This document shows positions 11,299 to 23,529 of a DNA stretch of 64,000 nt, piece by piece. Each line of letters begins with the position of its first letter. Position 1 is the stretch's first letter. The DNA comes from Erinaceus europaeus (lineage: Eukaryota > Chordata > Mammalia > Eulipotyphla > Erinaceidae): contig NC_080164.1 in the NCBI RefSeq assembly GCF_950295315.1, positions 11,117,490 to 11,181,489 of the forward strand, written 5' to 3'. The position numbers and the translations under genes are program-made. The notes beneath the pieces were generated by a model, which saw only the letters and a list, made by a program, of their open reading frames with translations, had not been told where the DNA came from and searched no databases.

Positions 11299-12607
11299 GG
11301 AGTCTTTCTTTAGGTTAGATTAGAGCTCTCTCCCCTCATTCTATTCCTTTGATAGGCATAATTTTTTTTTAAATTTCCTCTCCAGCTTTCAGAACAATCA
11401 AAACAGGTTCTAGGAATAGCTTGGTGGTAGGTAAATGTGTGTGCTGGATATCTTACCTCCATTCTTGAGCATGTTTCAAGTGTGCCTCATTTGAGGTTAT
11501 TTATTTTCACAGTGGATGAAGTCATGAACTTTTGACCCTAAATAGGCTGACAAAGCAGAAAGCAGGATGAAAAGAAACAAAATGCAGAGCCCAGAGCCCC
11601 GGGGGCTGGAAAGGCAGAGTCCTGTGCTAGGGAGGAGAGGTCATGGGTGTGGCCAACAGAAATGAAACACCAAGGTCCAGTGCATCTGGAGCCTGAAGCC
11701 AGGAACCAGGATCAGCCAGGAGCGGGTGCCAGGCTAGAATCCAGAAACTTAGTGGAGTGGGGGGTGATGGGAGAAGCAGCTCTTAGCTTTGTCTTCTGCT
11801 GTGAGGATGCAATTTGGGGGGTCTGCAGGAGGTCACAGCAACCCATGACCGGTACTCCCCCCATCCTCATGAGAAGTCTTGCTTGTTCTAAGATTCAGCA
11901 GGGCAGCTGCTTCACCCTCCTCACTGTTCACTACAAGGGGGCTCTGCTGGCTTAGCCCTGCCCTGTCCACCTGGTGGGGACACATTTGGCACAGTGTGTC
12001 CACAGAGTTGATCAGTAAACACCACAGACAAGAGAATTCCTTGCTCGAAGAGTTAGCAAAAGAGTAAAAGCATTGTGTCTCCTGTTCTTTAGGAGAATTT
12101 GAGGTGGGCCACCAGTGCATCCTGTATAGTGAGCAGGGGGTAATCAAGTGTCACCTCACAGGGTGGTGACACTTGAGTTGGCTCATGAATGATCAGTGGA
12201 TCCAGATCAGGAAGGTTAAGCGATGCAGATTCTAGGAGGACATTCTGGGGGTACTGTGGCAGCACAGGTGGATGGATGCCCAGGGAAAGTGGAGATGCTG
12301 GTGAAATTCAAAAATTCAAATCTGGGAACATGGGAACATTCTGGGATAGCTGTGGAGAAGGTGCACGGAGTTCCTGCTAGAAGAGAAAATTGAATGGTCT
12401 GAGGAGAGGATGAAAGCTTAGAGTTCTAGCTTCCCGCTCTGCCATCAGCAGGAAGCCAGCTATGACTTACAAAGAGGCGTATGACACACACACAAAATAA
12501 TCAATGTGCCTCAGTTTCCCCATCTGTGCAGCTGCTGTAGAGCCTCCTGAGAGGAGTTATTTGGCCGATTTCTCTGCAGTCTCAGGGCTCTGTCCTGAGG
12601 AATGTGA
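11299..12607. other. Unique DNA, no gene seen
   Basis: Short open frames exist on both strands at 11650-12150 without recognisable domains. No splice-bounded exon is supported. Confidence 0.5.
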
Positions 12608-12735
12608 TTTTTCATTTATTTATGCATTGAGAGTAGAGGAAGAAGGACTATGCATCACTCTGGGGCATAGGATGCCAGGGATCAAATTTAGGCCCCAATC
12701 TGGGGCAGATAATAACAGGAAGGCAAGCCAAGGTC
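12608..12735 (-). repeat. Old SINE-4
   Basis: catttatttatgcattgaga, catcactctggggcatagga and atgccagggatcaaatttag resemble the minus-strand SINE-4 body. The head is eroded. Confidence 0.5.
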
Positions 12736-12804
12736 TGTGTTTGGATTGGGTGAGGGAAGTCTAGGGTGACTTAAGATAAAAACATGGTTCTCAGGAGCTT
12801 TCAT

Positions 12805-12807
<3 letters not shown>

Positions 12808-12843
<36 letters not shown>
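12808..12843. repeat. (TC)n microsatellite
   Basis: About 18 uninterrupted TC units. Confidence 0.95.
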
Positions 12844-12848
<5 letters not shown>

Positions 12849-13065
12849 ACCAGACATTTTGTTGGTGCTCAGTGTCTACACATCTCCACTATTCCCAGTG
12901 GCCCACCTCCACCTTTCATATTATTCATTTTCTTTCTGATAGACAATGAAAAGAGAGACTCTGAAACACAGCTTGTTCCCTACTGAAGGTGGGAGGTAGG
13001 GGCTTTAGTCCTTGTGCATGGTAACCTCTATACTCTGTTGGGAAACTGTGCAGATGTGGTTGAGC
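12844..13065 (-). repeat. Old SINE-2 ext
   Basis: The reversed 3' module is diverged (ttggtgctcagtgtctacac), followed by aatgaaaagagagactctga and a head-proximal ttgtgcatggtaacctctat. Confidence 0.5.
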
Positions 13066-13504
13066 TTGGCAGGACCCACAAACCACCCTATTTCCATGCT
13101 AGTCTGGCCTATCCCATTATCTACATTATCTACATTATCTTCTGCTTTGTCTTACATATGACTAAAGGTCTAATTCCTGCCAACTGTATCCCTGGCAATG
13201 GTTGTTAGGGAAGCCCCTACCATTTCCAGCCCCTCCCACTTATGGTATTATAAAAGCTACTTCCTTTTCTTAAGGCAGGGGCATGAGGGGGGAGGCAGAT
13301 ACGGCCATTGTAGTTTTTGGCTCCACGTGGCTTTAACCAGAGATCTTGTATTGCTACCACCATGAACTTGGTTCCTGGGTTATCTCTCCCTCCCTCAATG
13401 CTAGCCTGACAGCACTCTACTGGGCAAATCCACCCCCCCTCCACAAAATGAGATCCTCTAAAATGAGCTTTAAGACACCTTTTTTTGACAGAATGATTTT
13501 TTAA
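13066..13504. other. Unique DNA, no gene seen
   Basis: Contains a short ATT/ACATT patch at 13120-13140. No gene is recognised. Confidence 0.55.
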
Positions 13505-13668
13505 GGTCTTTTTTTAAAAAAGAATTTATTTATTTATTCATGAGAAAGATAGGTAGAGAGAGAAAGAACCAGACATCACTCTGGTACATGTGCTGCCAGG
13601 GATTGAACCTGGAACCTCATGGTTGAGAATCCAGTGCTTTACCCACTGTGCCACCTCCTGGACCACTT
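13505..13668 (-). repeat. SINE-4, well preserved
   Basis: Runs from tttatttattcatgagaaag through gaaccagacatcactctggt and gattgaacctggaacctcat to actgtgccacctcctggacc. This is the clearest SINE-4 in the window; its minus-strand head is ggtccaggaggtggcacagt. Confidence 0.88.
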
Positions 13669-13671
13669 TTT

Positions 13672-13880
13672 TTAAGCCCTTTGTTTATTATTGGATAGAG
13701 ACAGAAAGAAATTGAGAGGGGAAGGAGATATAGAGAGGGAAAGAGACAGAGAGACACCTGCAGTTCTGCTTCACCACTTGTGAAGCTTTCTCCCTGCAGG
13801 TGGGAACAGGGGCCTGAACCTGAGTCGTTGCACATTATAATGTGAACACTTAACTAGGTGTGCCAAAGCCTGACCCCTTT
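13672..13880 (-). repeat. SINE-2
   Basis: Immediately follows the SINE-4. It shows acacctgcagttctgcttca, caccacttgtgaagctttct and the end ggtgtgccaaagcctgaccc. Confidence 0.85.
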
Positions 13881-14248
13881 TTAGACAGAATTTGAAGATA
13901 TCCTGGAGCTCAATGTCATTTAAAATCAGCCATCTAGTGAGTGCACAGCACCAACAGATGGTAGAGACCAATGCTATGTGACTGTTAGAAATTCTGGCCA
14001 TGCTGAGAGGTGGTCAGAGTCTCTGGACTCAGAGGATAGGTGCTATGGGCCAGAAAATTCAGTCTCTTTGCATCACTGGGCCTCCATAGATGAATGTAGA
14101 TGAGTACAGAGGTGTGTGCCTGTGCGTGTGCATGTACGTGTGTGTGTGTGTTCTCAGAAGATAAACTAGGAATTCCAGGGTACAAGGGCAGAAACTTAAA
14201 TACTTGCCACACCACATAACTTGCCTAGATCTTTGTAGACAAAATATG

Positions 14249-14251
<3 letters not shown>
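13881..14251. other. Unique DNA with short GT tract
   Basis: A broken (GT)n lies at 14113-14151. Nothing else is recognised. Confidence 0.55.

Positions 14252-14303
<52 letters not shown>
14252..14303. repeat. (GT)n microsatellite
   Basis: About 24 uninterrupted GT units; this is the longest dinucleotide tract of this kind in the window. Confidence 0.97.
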
Positions 14304-14304
<1 letters not shown>

Positions 14305-14778
14305 GGGTATTGGCTTTTAATGATGCCCAGAAATCCAGGTTTACAGCAGAGCAGACTTTTAGGTTGCTCAAAAGGCTGTGACGATGGGGTCTGGACCAGA
14401 ATTCCCCAGGTGACTGGGATAAGTTTATTAGTATGCTTTACTTGAGTAATTTCTTACATTAGTGCCGTTGTGCAGTAGATCATAGTGGATAGCCACTAGG
14501 TTTTAATTTCTGGTCTTAGCATTAAATTCACAATGACTCAGCATAGTGTCTGGATATGCAAAGGAAAACCAAAGGCCATTTGGATGTGTTAGTACCATGG
14601 AATGGGTAGTCAGACCATGAATGGTCCGTCTGATTCAGACCTGTTTAGTTTTAAACAAGCACCGTGTTACTTATAGTCTTCTGATTGCTGCTGTATCAAA
14701 TAATCACATACGTACAGCCCTAAAATAATAAATATGGGTCTGGAGGTTGGAAGTCCAAAATGGTTTATTAATCAGATA
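14304..14778. other. Unique DNA, no gene seen
   Basis: No recognisable feature. Confidence 0.55.
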
Positions 14779-15035
14779 ACGGGGGCCAGGCAGTAGCATA
14801 TCTAGTAAGGTGGATATATTTATCATGTCTGAAGATTCAGGTTTAAGCTCCAGGCCCCCATATGCAGGTAAGATGCTTTGTGAGTGACAGGGCAGTGTGG
14901 CAGGTGTTTTCTTTTCTTTTCCTCCTTTTGACCTTCTCTATTTCTTTATCAGAAGAAGAAAACAAAAAGGCCATTGTGGATGGTGGAATTGTCATGCAGG
15001 TACTGAGCCCTCCACCCCGACTAACCCTGGACAAC
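14779..15035 (+). repeat. Old SINE-2 ext
   Basis: The head gggggccaggcagtagcata, the core aggcccccatatgcaggtaa and the 3' module aggccattgtggatggtgga are visible. It is highly diverged, with a TTCTTT-rich body. Confidence 0.6.
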
Positions 15036-15337
15036 AATAATAGTAACAACAGAAACTATAGAGCTATGCTTGTAAGTAGTGTGCTTTCCTGAATTATTTG
15101 AGCCACTCTGGAGAATTATCAGACACAAGGGGGCATTGTGGGAGTCCCAGGCTTGAAAGCCATTAGTCTGAAGTGAGAGAAGTCTATTTTAAGATTCTAT
15201 TCCTTAATCTATGGGTTATGCATTCAGTCTGTTGGTGAGTACAAGAACCCATTTGCAGTCGGTGTTGTTATTATGCCATCTGGTGCTGGCCTCTGAGTAC
15301 TCCTCATCCGAAGATCCTTACCTTGTTCACTTCTGGG
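15036..15337. other. Unique DNA, no gene seen
   Basis: Nothing is recognised apart from a G-rich patch at 15335-15350. Confidence 0.5.
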
Positions 15338-15785
15338 GGGTGGGGTGGGGCAGAGGTTGGCACATCCAGTTAAGTGCACATAGTACTAAGCTCAAGAATT
15401 TTCACAAAGACCTGGGTTTGTGTCCCCTGCTCCCCACCTGTAGTGGGGACACTTCACAAGTGGTACAGCAAGTGTGAAAGTGTCTTTCTCCCCGCACCTC
15501 TTTTTTTGTTGTTGTTGTTAACAGCACCACTGAGCTCTGGCTTATAGTGGTGCAGGGGATTGAACCTGGGACCTCAGAGCCACAGGTATCAGAGTCTCTT
15601 TGTATAAACATTAAGCTATTTACACAAGCCCCAAGCATCTTTCTCACTCTCTATCTCCTCATTCCCTCTCAATTTCTCGCGGTCCTACCTAATAAAATGG
15701 AAAAAAGAAAAGAAAAAAAAAAAAAAAAAAGACTGCCAGGAGCATGGATTCCCTGTGCAGGCACCCAGCCCCAGAGATAGCCCTG
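15338..15785 (+). repeat. SINE-2 ext split by a SINE-3
   Basis: Head and core lie at 15338-15500. The pyrimidine tract, A-rich segment and 3' module (caggagcatggattccctgt) resume at about 15636. A minus-strand SINE-3 occupies the gap. Confidence 0.78.
15503..15635 (-). repeat. SINE-3 nested in SINE-2
   Basis: A T-rich (GTT)n start leads to accactgagctctggcttat, gattgaacctgggacctcag and gagtctctttgtataaacat, which is the reversed SINE-3 with tail, body and head. Confidence 0.82.
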
Positions 15786-16445
15786 CAGGCAAACAAACAA
15801 TCAAAACTTGTTTACTTCTGGAAAGTCTTTTTTGCCCTGTAAGGTACCATATTCATTCAGCATGTTCACAGATTCTGGGGATTCAGATACGGATCTTGAG
15901 GTGGTCTTTATTCTATCAGCCACACTGCTTCAAACATTCAGTCTTGAAGGCTCAGACTATATCACCAATTCAGTAGGAAACAGCAGAGAGATTCTGAGGG
16001 AAAGGATTTGCACTGCCATACTGTTAAAGAGGTGTCAGGAGACCTCTCATACTGTGAGGACATGTTTCTTAAGGGTCCGTTTCTTAAGCTAAAAATGGGG
16101 ATAAAGATCTTTGCCTACCACCGAATAAAATGCTATAGGAATTTTATGGGCTATGTATGAACAAAAATGTCTCTCTTGTTAAGATTATTTTGTTCTTCCT
16201 TATACTCTGACAAGTTCTAAGTACAAAAATCAATCGGACCACTATGTAGCCCAGATTGAGTATGTGGCCTGTGTACCAGGAGCAGGAGGTACAGCTTAGT
16301 AGTTGAGTGCATGGTTTGCCTTCAACACCCAACAATTACTACTCCCACCACCACTGTCACCATGATTATCACCACTGGTACAACCATCACCCCCAAGTGC
16401 AAGGTCACTAGTCCTTTACTAACACTCACTCAACTAATACAACAA
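15786..16445. other. Mostly unique DNA
   Basis: An ACC/ATC-rich patch lies at 16320-16400. A possible SINE-3 remnant lies near 16280-16330. No gene is seen. Confidence 0.5.
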
Positions 16446-16668
16446 TTTATTTATTTATTTTTATCGTTGTTGGATAGGACAGAGATAACTGGAGAGAGGA
16501 GGGGAAGATAGAGGAGGAGAGAAAGACAGATACCTGCAGACCTGCTTCACCGCCTGTGAAGCGACTCCCCTGCAGGTGGGGAGCCGGGGGCTTGAACTGG
16601 GATCCTTACGCCGGTCCTTGCGCTTTGCGCCACCTGTGATTAACCCACTGCGCTACCGCCCGACTCCC
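16446..16668 (-). repeat. SINE-1 (ERI type), near consensus
   Basis: Reversed, it keeps a near-perfect head (minus strand gggagtcgggcggtagcgca), A box and core gcgactcccctgcaggtggg. The sequence aacaattt flanks it at 16441-16448 and 16669-16676. Confidence 0.92.
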
Positions 16669-16676
16669 AACAATTT

Positions 16677-18499
16677 TTTTTTTAATACAACAATTTTATT
16701 ACATGGAACTGTCCCTATTGAGAAAATGGAGACACAATTTGGTTTAATCACTCTCTCATTGTGCAGGACATAGTTGGTAAGAAGAAGAACCAGAATTCAA
16801 ACCCAGGCCAGTCTAGCTAGTGAGTCTGGTCCCTTAAACCTTTCCCATGACATGTATCCAGATGACATACGAAGTCAACATAGGACAAAGAAAATAATCC
16901 ATCATTCAACCTGTACCAGGAGTCATCTGTAAAGATCTGAAGCATCGGGGGCATCCAGGAAGACACACCAGGACTCCCCAGAAACCCCTCTCCAACACTG
17001 GTTGCTGATGCCAAGTCTACCCTAGCTGCTACATATCATACCAGTGAGATTGTTTTGCTTTCACCCTTCCTTTTAAAAACTAAAGTTGAGCTAAGGATTT
17101 GCAATTTAAGTCACAAGATAACCTGTATTTGACTCTGAAAACAAACTGGCCTGTTTGAAACTGGAAGGAAGATGAGAATGCCTTGTTCAATTTCTGTCCC
17201 AGGGCAGTTACGCATGCATATCAGAACTTAGAGACTGAATCATATCTTGGGCTTGAGGAAAGTACTGTCCAGGTATGGGCAGTAAAGAATCCTTAGAGCT
17301 ACTTTTGCTGTTAACACTCTGGTTTCATATATCTAGATGATTAGATGTCATAGACATCAGAAGGAGGTCAATAAAATTCAAGCTTTAAACTTTGACAATA
17401 ATTTGAGCTGAATAATAGTTGAATTTCAGAACTGAGTTGTCATGGTGAAAGGCATTGAAGAGGAATAATTATCTTATAACTCAGTTATTGTCCTGCTGAA
17501 CTCCTAGCAATATCCCTAACTCCATTTCCAACTCACCAGCCCCAGGTCAGATTGGATCATGCTTAGGGGTATTATTTTTATATTCACATGCACACGCGTG
17601 CACACACACACATGCATGTATTTGTACTCGTAGCCAAATGCCTAAAATATATTTGAATAAATATATATTGTATGTAGTTATAGAACAGAACAGTACGGGT
17701 TATTCAGTTACAAATTGAAGATTATGGGGAAAATACTAAAGTACCTTTTATGTATTCTCAAGGACCAGGTGGAAGAGAGCTGTTAGTAATATATCTTTCT
17801 CTCTCTTCTCTCTCTCTCTCTCTCTTTTAATAGTTTAACTTCTATGACAATGAGGGCATTTGTTTCCATTATTTTTGCAAAAAAAATTATTTCATTCCTC
17901 CTGGACAATGTCATACCTTTTTTCCTGTTATTAATCTACAATAATACTGCTACGTACTTTGCTAATCAAAACTGCACACGGCATAATAATTTACAATCTA
18001 ATAAACACACACTCCTTCCTTGTTTCATCAAGTGTAGATGCAATTGCTAAAAGATACCAAAATGCAACATATAAGTTTGAGCAAAGGGGAAATTTACGCA
18101 CATTAGCAGAGTGAGAAAGAAAGGGTCAATGATTTCATTTTAAACAGTTTAATAAATGACTTGAGGAAAAATCCCCAGGATATTTTTCAAGGAAGGTGGA
18201 AAAAAATTGAGAATCCTGCACCAAGATATGCAAGTTTCAAGTGATGCCAATAAATGAGGGGTGGAGGGAGGAAAGCGAGATAATTATAAGTTCGATTTCT
18301 GATGGTAATGAAATAAAAGAGAAGAGAAAATGGAAAATTGATGGAGAGGGATCATTCATGTTCAAGGCACAATGGCATATCTCCCCTCCTCTATTGAAAT
18401 CACCACCACAAACACACATTCTGAGAATTCTTATCAGTGTGGAAACAAAGAAGTGGCATCAGCTACCAGGCAGATTTTTTGGGCCACTTTTCTTTTATT
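16677..18499. other. Unique AT-rich DNA, no gene seen
   Basis: A (CA)-like patch lies at 17585-17611 and a (TC)n at 17797-17826. The rest is unassigned. Confidence 0.55.
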
Positions 18500-18721
18500 A
18501 TTAATATTATTGATTTAATTTACAAAATTACAAGATAACAGGGATTCAACTCTACACCATACCACCAGAGTTCTGAATCTCCTTCTCCTCCACTGGAAGA
18601 TACAACAGTTCTTATGAGGTTAATTATTATTTCTTTTTGGGTCTGATTTTTATTAGTGATTTAATTATAAGATTTTGAGATTACAGGGGTGTAGTTTCAT
18701 ACTGCAGTCACCACTGAAGTT
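18500..18721 (-). repeat. RE-B-related fragment, diverged
   Basis: Text such as acaaaattacaagataacag, ccataccaccagagttctga and ctccactggaagat matches RE-B only loosely and appears twice (18515-18600 and 18655-18720). This is an older subfamily. Confidence 0.5.
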
Positions 18722-18993
18722 CTTTTTTTTTTTTTAAATTCTTTTTATTTATAAAAAGGAAACACTAACAAAACCATAGGATAAGAAGGGTAAAACTCCA
18801 CACAATTCCCACCACCAGAGCTCCGTACCCCATCCCCTCCCCTGATAGCTTTTCTATTCTTTAAACCTCTGGGAGTATGGACCCAAGGTCATTGAGGGTT
18901 GCAGAAGGTGGAAGGTCTGGCTTCTGTAATTGCTTCCCCACTGAACATGGGCATTGACAGGTTGATCCATACTCCCAGCCTGCCTCTCTCTTT
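18722..18993 (-). repeat. RE-B, young copy
   Basis: A T-run is followed by ataaaaaggaaacactaaca, aaaccataggataagaaggg, a clean cacacaattcccaccaccag and attgcttccccactgaacat, ending at the catactcccagcctgcctct segment. It is inserted within older RE-B-related sequence. Confidence 0.82.
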
Positions 18994-19700
18994 ATTTCTA
19001 CAACTATCTATCTATATTTGTATATATTTTCCTCCACCTCCCCCCATGGATCCATGCTCTTTTCCTTTCCAAGTCACACATATACCTCTTACTACATCCA
19101 AATGTCCCTGCCTTTTTCCTCCTCTCTATCTGGGTCCTGATGGAGTTGGAGTTCAGAGCCCTCTGGTCATCTTCTATCATTTCTTCCCCACTAGAAGTAT
19201 GGACCAAAATTCTTTATGGGGTGCAGAATGTGGAAGATCTTGCTTCTGTAATTGCTTCTCTGAAGGACATGGGCGTTGACAGGTGGATTCATACCCCCAG
19301 CTGGTTTCTATCTTTCCCTAGTGGGGCAGGGCTCTGGGGAGGTGAGGTTCTAGGACATATTGGTGAGGTCGTCTTTACAGGGAAGGCAGCATGGGATCAT
19401 GAGAACATCTACAACTTGGTGGCTGGAAGGTGGCAAGATATAAAGCAGGACACAATGATTAATGAACAGAAAACAAAAACTGGGAACAAAGCAGATAAGA
19501 ATATGGACTTTAGGGTGGAAAGAAGCTAGGAAGTTCATTTCAGGTATGTTCTTACGTGCCCAGGACTATTATAGTTTTTGCTTGAGTTTGTTAGCTTACA
19601 TGAAGTTGGACAAAAATATTCCCTGAGAAGACAATGCCCGAGTAAAGGGCTAGAAAGTTGGATTAGGGCAGAGAGTAGCTTGCAATCTTGAAAAAAAAAA
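18994..19700 (-). repeat. RE-B variant subfamily, long
   Basis: It includes a segment not in the young copies (ctatctatatttgtatatat, ccaaatgtccctgccttttt, gagttcagagccctctggtc), then tggggtgcagaatgtggaag and the distal RE-B text to about 19700. The same variant recurs at 42180-42544. Confidence 0.65.
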
Positions 19701-20852
19701 TCCGAGTGTAATTAGCTGTTTATCACATCCACTTGACCCAGGGCCCACATATACTTTTTATTTAGCACTAGATCCTGTGTAACCTCTGAGCTGCTGTTGG
19801 CCTGAGCTCCTGGTTAATGGTCACAGCTGGAAACATTGTAGGCTGCACTCATTTCAGGACCAGTCTTCTTAGAGTAGGATGACCCAGCCTCCCTTCAGAG
19901 AGTGGGGCAGTCCCAAATCACTGCTGCTTTATAATGAAGACAAGGTCCTAGGAAGAAGGACCACAAGAAGGCTTATGATGATGTTCCTGTTGGAAGTGGC
20001 CATTGATGGAGAGAAGGATCTGTTAGAGGTCTAGACTCAGGGGAACCTTTTCCTAACTAAAGCAAATGGAGGTGCCCTGCTGAACAAGTTTAGAGGATGA
20101 GTAAGTAAGTGTTCCTCTTAGCACCTCACTGGAGGTCAGAGCTCTGGCAGGCCTGCCTTCTGTCCCCACCACTCAGCTGAGAGTTCTTCGCTTTCAGCAG
20201 AAACTTTATAACTCATTTATTAGTTTTTTAGCCCCATATATTTGATCTTGTATATGTAGGATACCACTGCCCAGCAATCTTTCTGAGGCCAATTATTTAA
20301 ATTTTGTGTTTTAGACTCTGAGAAACAGAAGCAAGTGGGAGTCATAACACTTGCTCCATCATTCATTCAGCCCCTCCAGTGCTGGTCCTGGTGCTCCCAA
20401 GGAGTTCAAGGGTCCAAACCCAGAACCAAAGACTATGCCATGGCATGTACCCTAACAGGTGAGCTATCTTCCAGTCTGTATAATTTGTTATATATTCCCT
20501 GGTGCTGGTTCTACAGCAGTGATCCAATTTTGTAACAGAGACAACCCACTTCTAATCTGACTGATTATGACTGCATTCTGTTCTTTCTATATAGAGACAG
20601 AAAGTGGGGAGGAAGGTCAGAGGAAGAAAATAAAACCTGACAACAAATGCAACAGGTTTAAATATAGAATCTAGTATAAAATGGGGCCACCCCTCTGGAC
20701 TAGAAATGTGGCCTTCAGTGAAAGTGTTTTCACTACAGGAGATGGAGTTTGTCCTCAAGGGGATGAGAGCTTGCCCAAAGGTGGTATAACTTAGAAGTAA
20801 TATCTTGAAGACTATAAGTGCCTCCATGGACATGAGAACCAAAGATCTATGG
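19701..20852. other. Mostly unique DNA
   Basis: An old SINE-like patch may lie at 20340-20500 (cccagaaccaaagactatgc). No gene is supported. Confidence 0.5.
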
Positions 20853-20948
20853 TGGAGGGCTGGGGAAACAGTATCAATTCTGTTACAGACTCTGATGCCT
20901 AAGGCTTTGTGGTTCCAGCTTCAATCCCCAATATCACCATAGCTGAGC

Positions 20949-23216
20949 TGTATCGCCAATTGACCAATAAGAACGCGTTTGGCAAAGGACAGCCCCTCAA
21001 CATTAAGTTGGAGGACTCGAAGAGCAGGACCAACAGCTTGAAAGCTATCAGGAGCTGCTTGTTGCTGGCTTTGAAAGTGACTGGGAACCATGTGGATTCA
21101 GTCAGCTAGGAAGGATCGTCAGTTTCCCCAATGAATGGGTACTCACAGGATGCACCATGGGAAGGTCAATCCAATGCATCCCATTGGCTGACCATCCCAG
21201 TGGCTGACCATCTCATTGCCTCCCTGGATGCAGCACGCCAAGCCCACTGGCAACAACTCACGGAAAGTCTGAACTTCACCCACTCAAGTAGGAAGGCCTG
21301 GAAGCTTCTTCACAGACTGGGTGCTGGTAGCCAACCCCCTCCCGTCTCCCATCCTCCCGTATCTCCAAACTCAGTGGCCAGTCACCTAACTCAAGTTGGA
21401 CGTGCTAAGATCGACCCAGTCTGGAAAAGAGAAATTTCCCATGAGTGGTCATGCCACTTCCGGTTATCTTGTCCATCTCCAAAACTCTCTGCCTTTACAC
21501 TGTCTGAACTGGAAGACGCTTTGAAGAGGGTTAAACTGGGAACAGCTGCTGGCTATGATAACATCACCCCAGAACTCATTCTTAACCTGGGTCCCGTGGC
21601 AAAGAAGTGGCTCACTTCATTCCTGTCCCACATCTTGGAATCTGAGTCTATGCCCAAACTTTTGGTGTCGTGCGAAGATTATAGCGGTTTTGAAACCAAA
21701 GAAAGACCCAACACTGGCCGCCAGCTATAGACCAATTTCTCTCCTCTCCGTGTGTTACAAACTCCTTGAGAGGCTGCTTCTGTCATGTATTTCTCATCTT
21801 ACAGAGAAATTCCTATCACCCACCCAAGCTGGTTTCCATCCAGGAAGATCTACCTGCGAACAAGCCCTGGCCCTCTCAACTTACATTGAAAATGGATTCC
21901 AGAAGAATTAAAAGACGGGTGCTGTCTTTGTTGATCTCACAGCAGCCTATGACACTGTCTGGCACCGTGGTCACCTAGTCAAGATCTCAAGATGCCTGCC
22001 TCCATGGGTGGCCAACACTATATCGTTTCTTCTCCAAAACAGAAGATTCCGGGTGCATCTGGGTGACAAGTCTAGCAGATGGAGACTTGTCTCAAGTGGC
22101 CTCCCCCATGGCTCTGTTCTGACTCCTACGCTATATAATATTTACATCAATGACCTCCCAGAAACTTCTTCAAGGAAGTTCATCTACGCGGATGACATCT
22201 GCTGTGCAACTCAGGCATCCAAGTTCGACATCCTTGAGGAAACACTCATGAAAGACATGTCTCTGATATCTGATTACTGTAAAAGATGGTGACTAATCCC
22301 TAGCACTGCAAAAACGGTATCATCTGTTTTCCATCTACACCATGCCTCGGCCTCGCGTGAGCTTAATGTGCAGCTTGGCGATACGAGAATCCGGCACGAA
22401 GCCCAGCCAGTCTATCTTGGCGTTACTCTCGATCGCACTCTGTCATTTCACAAACATCTCATAAAAACTGCAGCAAAGGTGGGCGCGAGGAATAACATCA
22501 TTGCAAGACTGGCCAGCTCCTCATGGGGCGGGAGCGCTTCCACACTACGATCATCATCGCTGGCATTATGCTATTCCACTGAAGAATACTGTGCCCCAGT
22601 ATGGTTCCGTAGCCCCCATGTCCACTTGGTCGATTCCAAATTATATTCCTCCATGAGGATAATTTCTGGAACCATCCGTTCCACTCCGGTTCCATGGCTG
22701 CCAGTTCTTAGCAACATCGCCCCGCCAGATATTCGTCGGGATGCGGCATCATCTAAGTTCATTTCCCACGTCTATGCTCAACCAGACCTGCCAATATACG
22801 CGGATATCTTCGCCCACCCTGTCCAACGCTTGACGTCTCGTCACCCAGTCTGGTCCCCTACGCCTACACTGAACTTCTCTGTTCCAGACTCTTGGAAACA
22901 GAGTTGGCAGTCAGCTGAGGTAAAGAACAAACACCTCATCACAGACCCCTGCAAGCGTCAACCCGGCTTTGACCTAGCACGCTATGATTGGGCCCCCCTC
23001 AATCGCTATCGACCAGGCCATGGCCGGTGCACCGCTATGTTCCATCGCTGGGGAGCCAGAGACGACCCGAACTGCCCCTGCGGCTCCAGACTATGACCCA
23101 CATAGTCAACGACTGCCACCTCTCCAGATTCAAAGGAGGTCTCGAAACTTTACATCAGGCTCAACCTGACGCTGTTAACTGGCTACGGAAGAAGGGCAAA
23201 CGCTAGAAGAAGAAGA
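20949..23216 (+). mobile_element. Vingi-type non-LTR retrotransposon, 5'-truncated
   Basis: The 2268-bp insertion is flanked by the 13-bp duplication accatagctgagc (20936-20948 and 23217-23229). It ends in a gaagaagaag microsatellite-like tail rather than poly(A). Broken open frames encode a reverse transcriptase with no RNase H visible. The N-terminal endonuclease part is missing, so the copy is 5'-truncated. Hedgehog genomes are known for a Vingi expansion (an Ingi-related clade), and the RT motifs fit that family as I know it. The first 100 bp (20949-21048) are not matched by the second Vingi copy, and I cannot assign them to a domain. Confidence 0.88.
21049..23206 (+). pseudogene. Vingi reverse transcriptase ORF, broken
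   Basis: RT landmarks in order are AGYDNITPEL (about 21549), VLKPKKDPTLAASYRPISLL (about 21690), GRSTCEQ, FVDLTAAYDTVWH (about 21928), GLPHGSVLTPTLYNIYINDL (about 22107), the catalytic FIYADDIC (YADD at 22185-22196) and YLGVTLDRTLSFHKHL (about 22410). Near the C terminus a Cys/His motif, CPCG ... HIVNDC, fits CxC-x7-8-Hx4C. Defects visible are a frameshift near 21668 (an extra T in a T-run), a TAA at 21909-21911, a TGA at 22290-22292 (probably CpG decay of CGA) and a frameshift near 23090. Upstream, the frame changes again near 21190. The protein would nick and reverse-transcribe its RNA at the target; this copy cannot. Confidence 0.85.
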
Positions 23217-23529
23217 ACCATAGCTGAGCAGCGCTCGGGTCTCTTTCTGCTCCTCTTTGTCATTAACACAAAATAGGAGGGAGTCGGGTGATAGCCCACC
23301 AGGTTAAGTGCACGTGGCGCCAAGCATATGGGCCAGCATAGGTACCCCAGTTCGAGCCCCTGGTCCCCCACCTGCAGGGGATTCGCTTCACAGGTGGTGA
23401 AGCAGGTCTGCAGGTGTCTGTCTTTCTCTCCCCCTCTGTCTGTCTTCCCCTCCTCTCTCCATTTCTCTTTGTCCTATCCAACAATGGTGACATTAATAAC
23501 AACAACAACAACAATAAAACAAGGGCAAC

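Larger units (their letters stand above)
20853..23268 (+). repeat. SINE-3 split by Vingi
   Basis: The left part (20853-20948) reads gagggctggggaaacagtat ... aatatcaccatagctgagc. The right part resumes at about 23217 with accatagctgagcagcgctc and ggtctctttctgctcctctt, then an A-rich end. Removing the Vingi insertion and one copy of its duplication gives an uninterrupted SINE-3. Confidence 0.85.

Noticed and set aside
14252..14445. Open frame starting with alternating C and V
   Set aside because: Translation of the (GT)n microsatellite.
16441..16696. Longer target duplication (aatacaacaattt) around the SINE-1 at 16446
   Set aside because: The extended match lies beyond a T-run on the right, so the simpler aacaattt pair is preferred; the alternative remains ambiguous.
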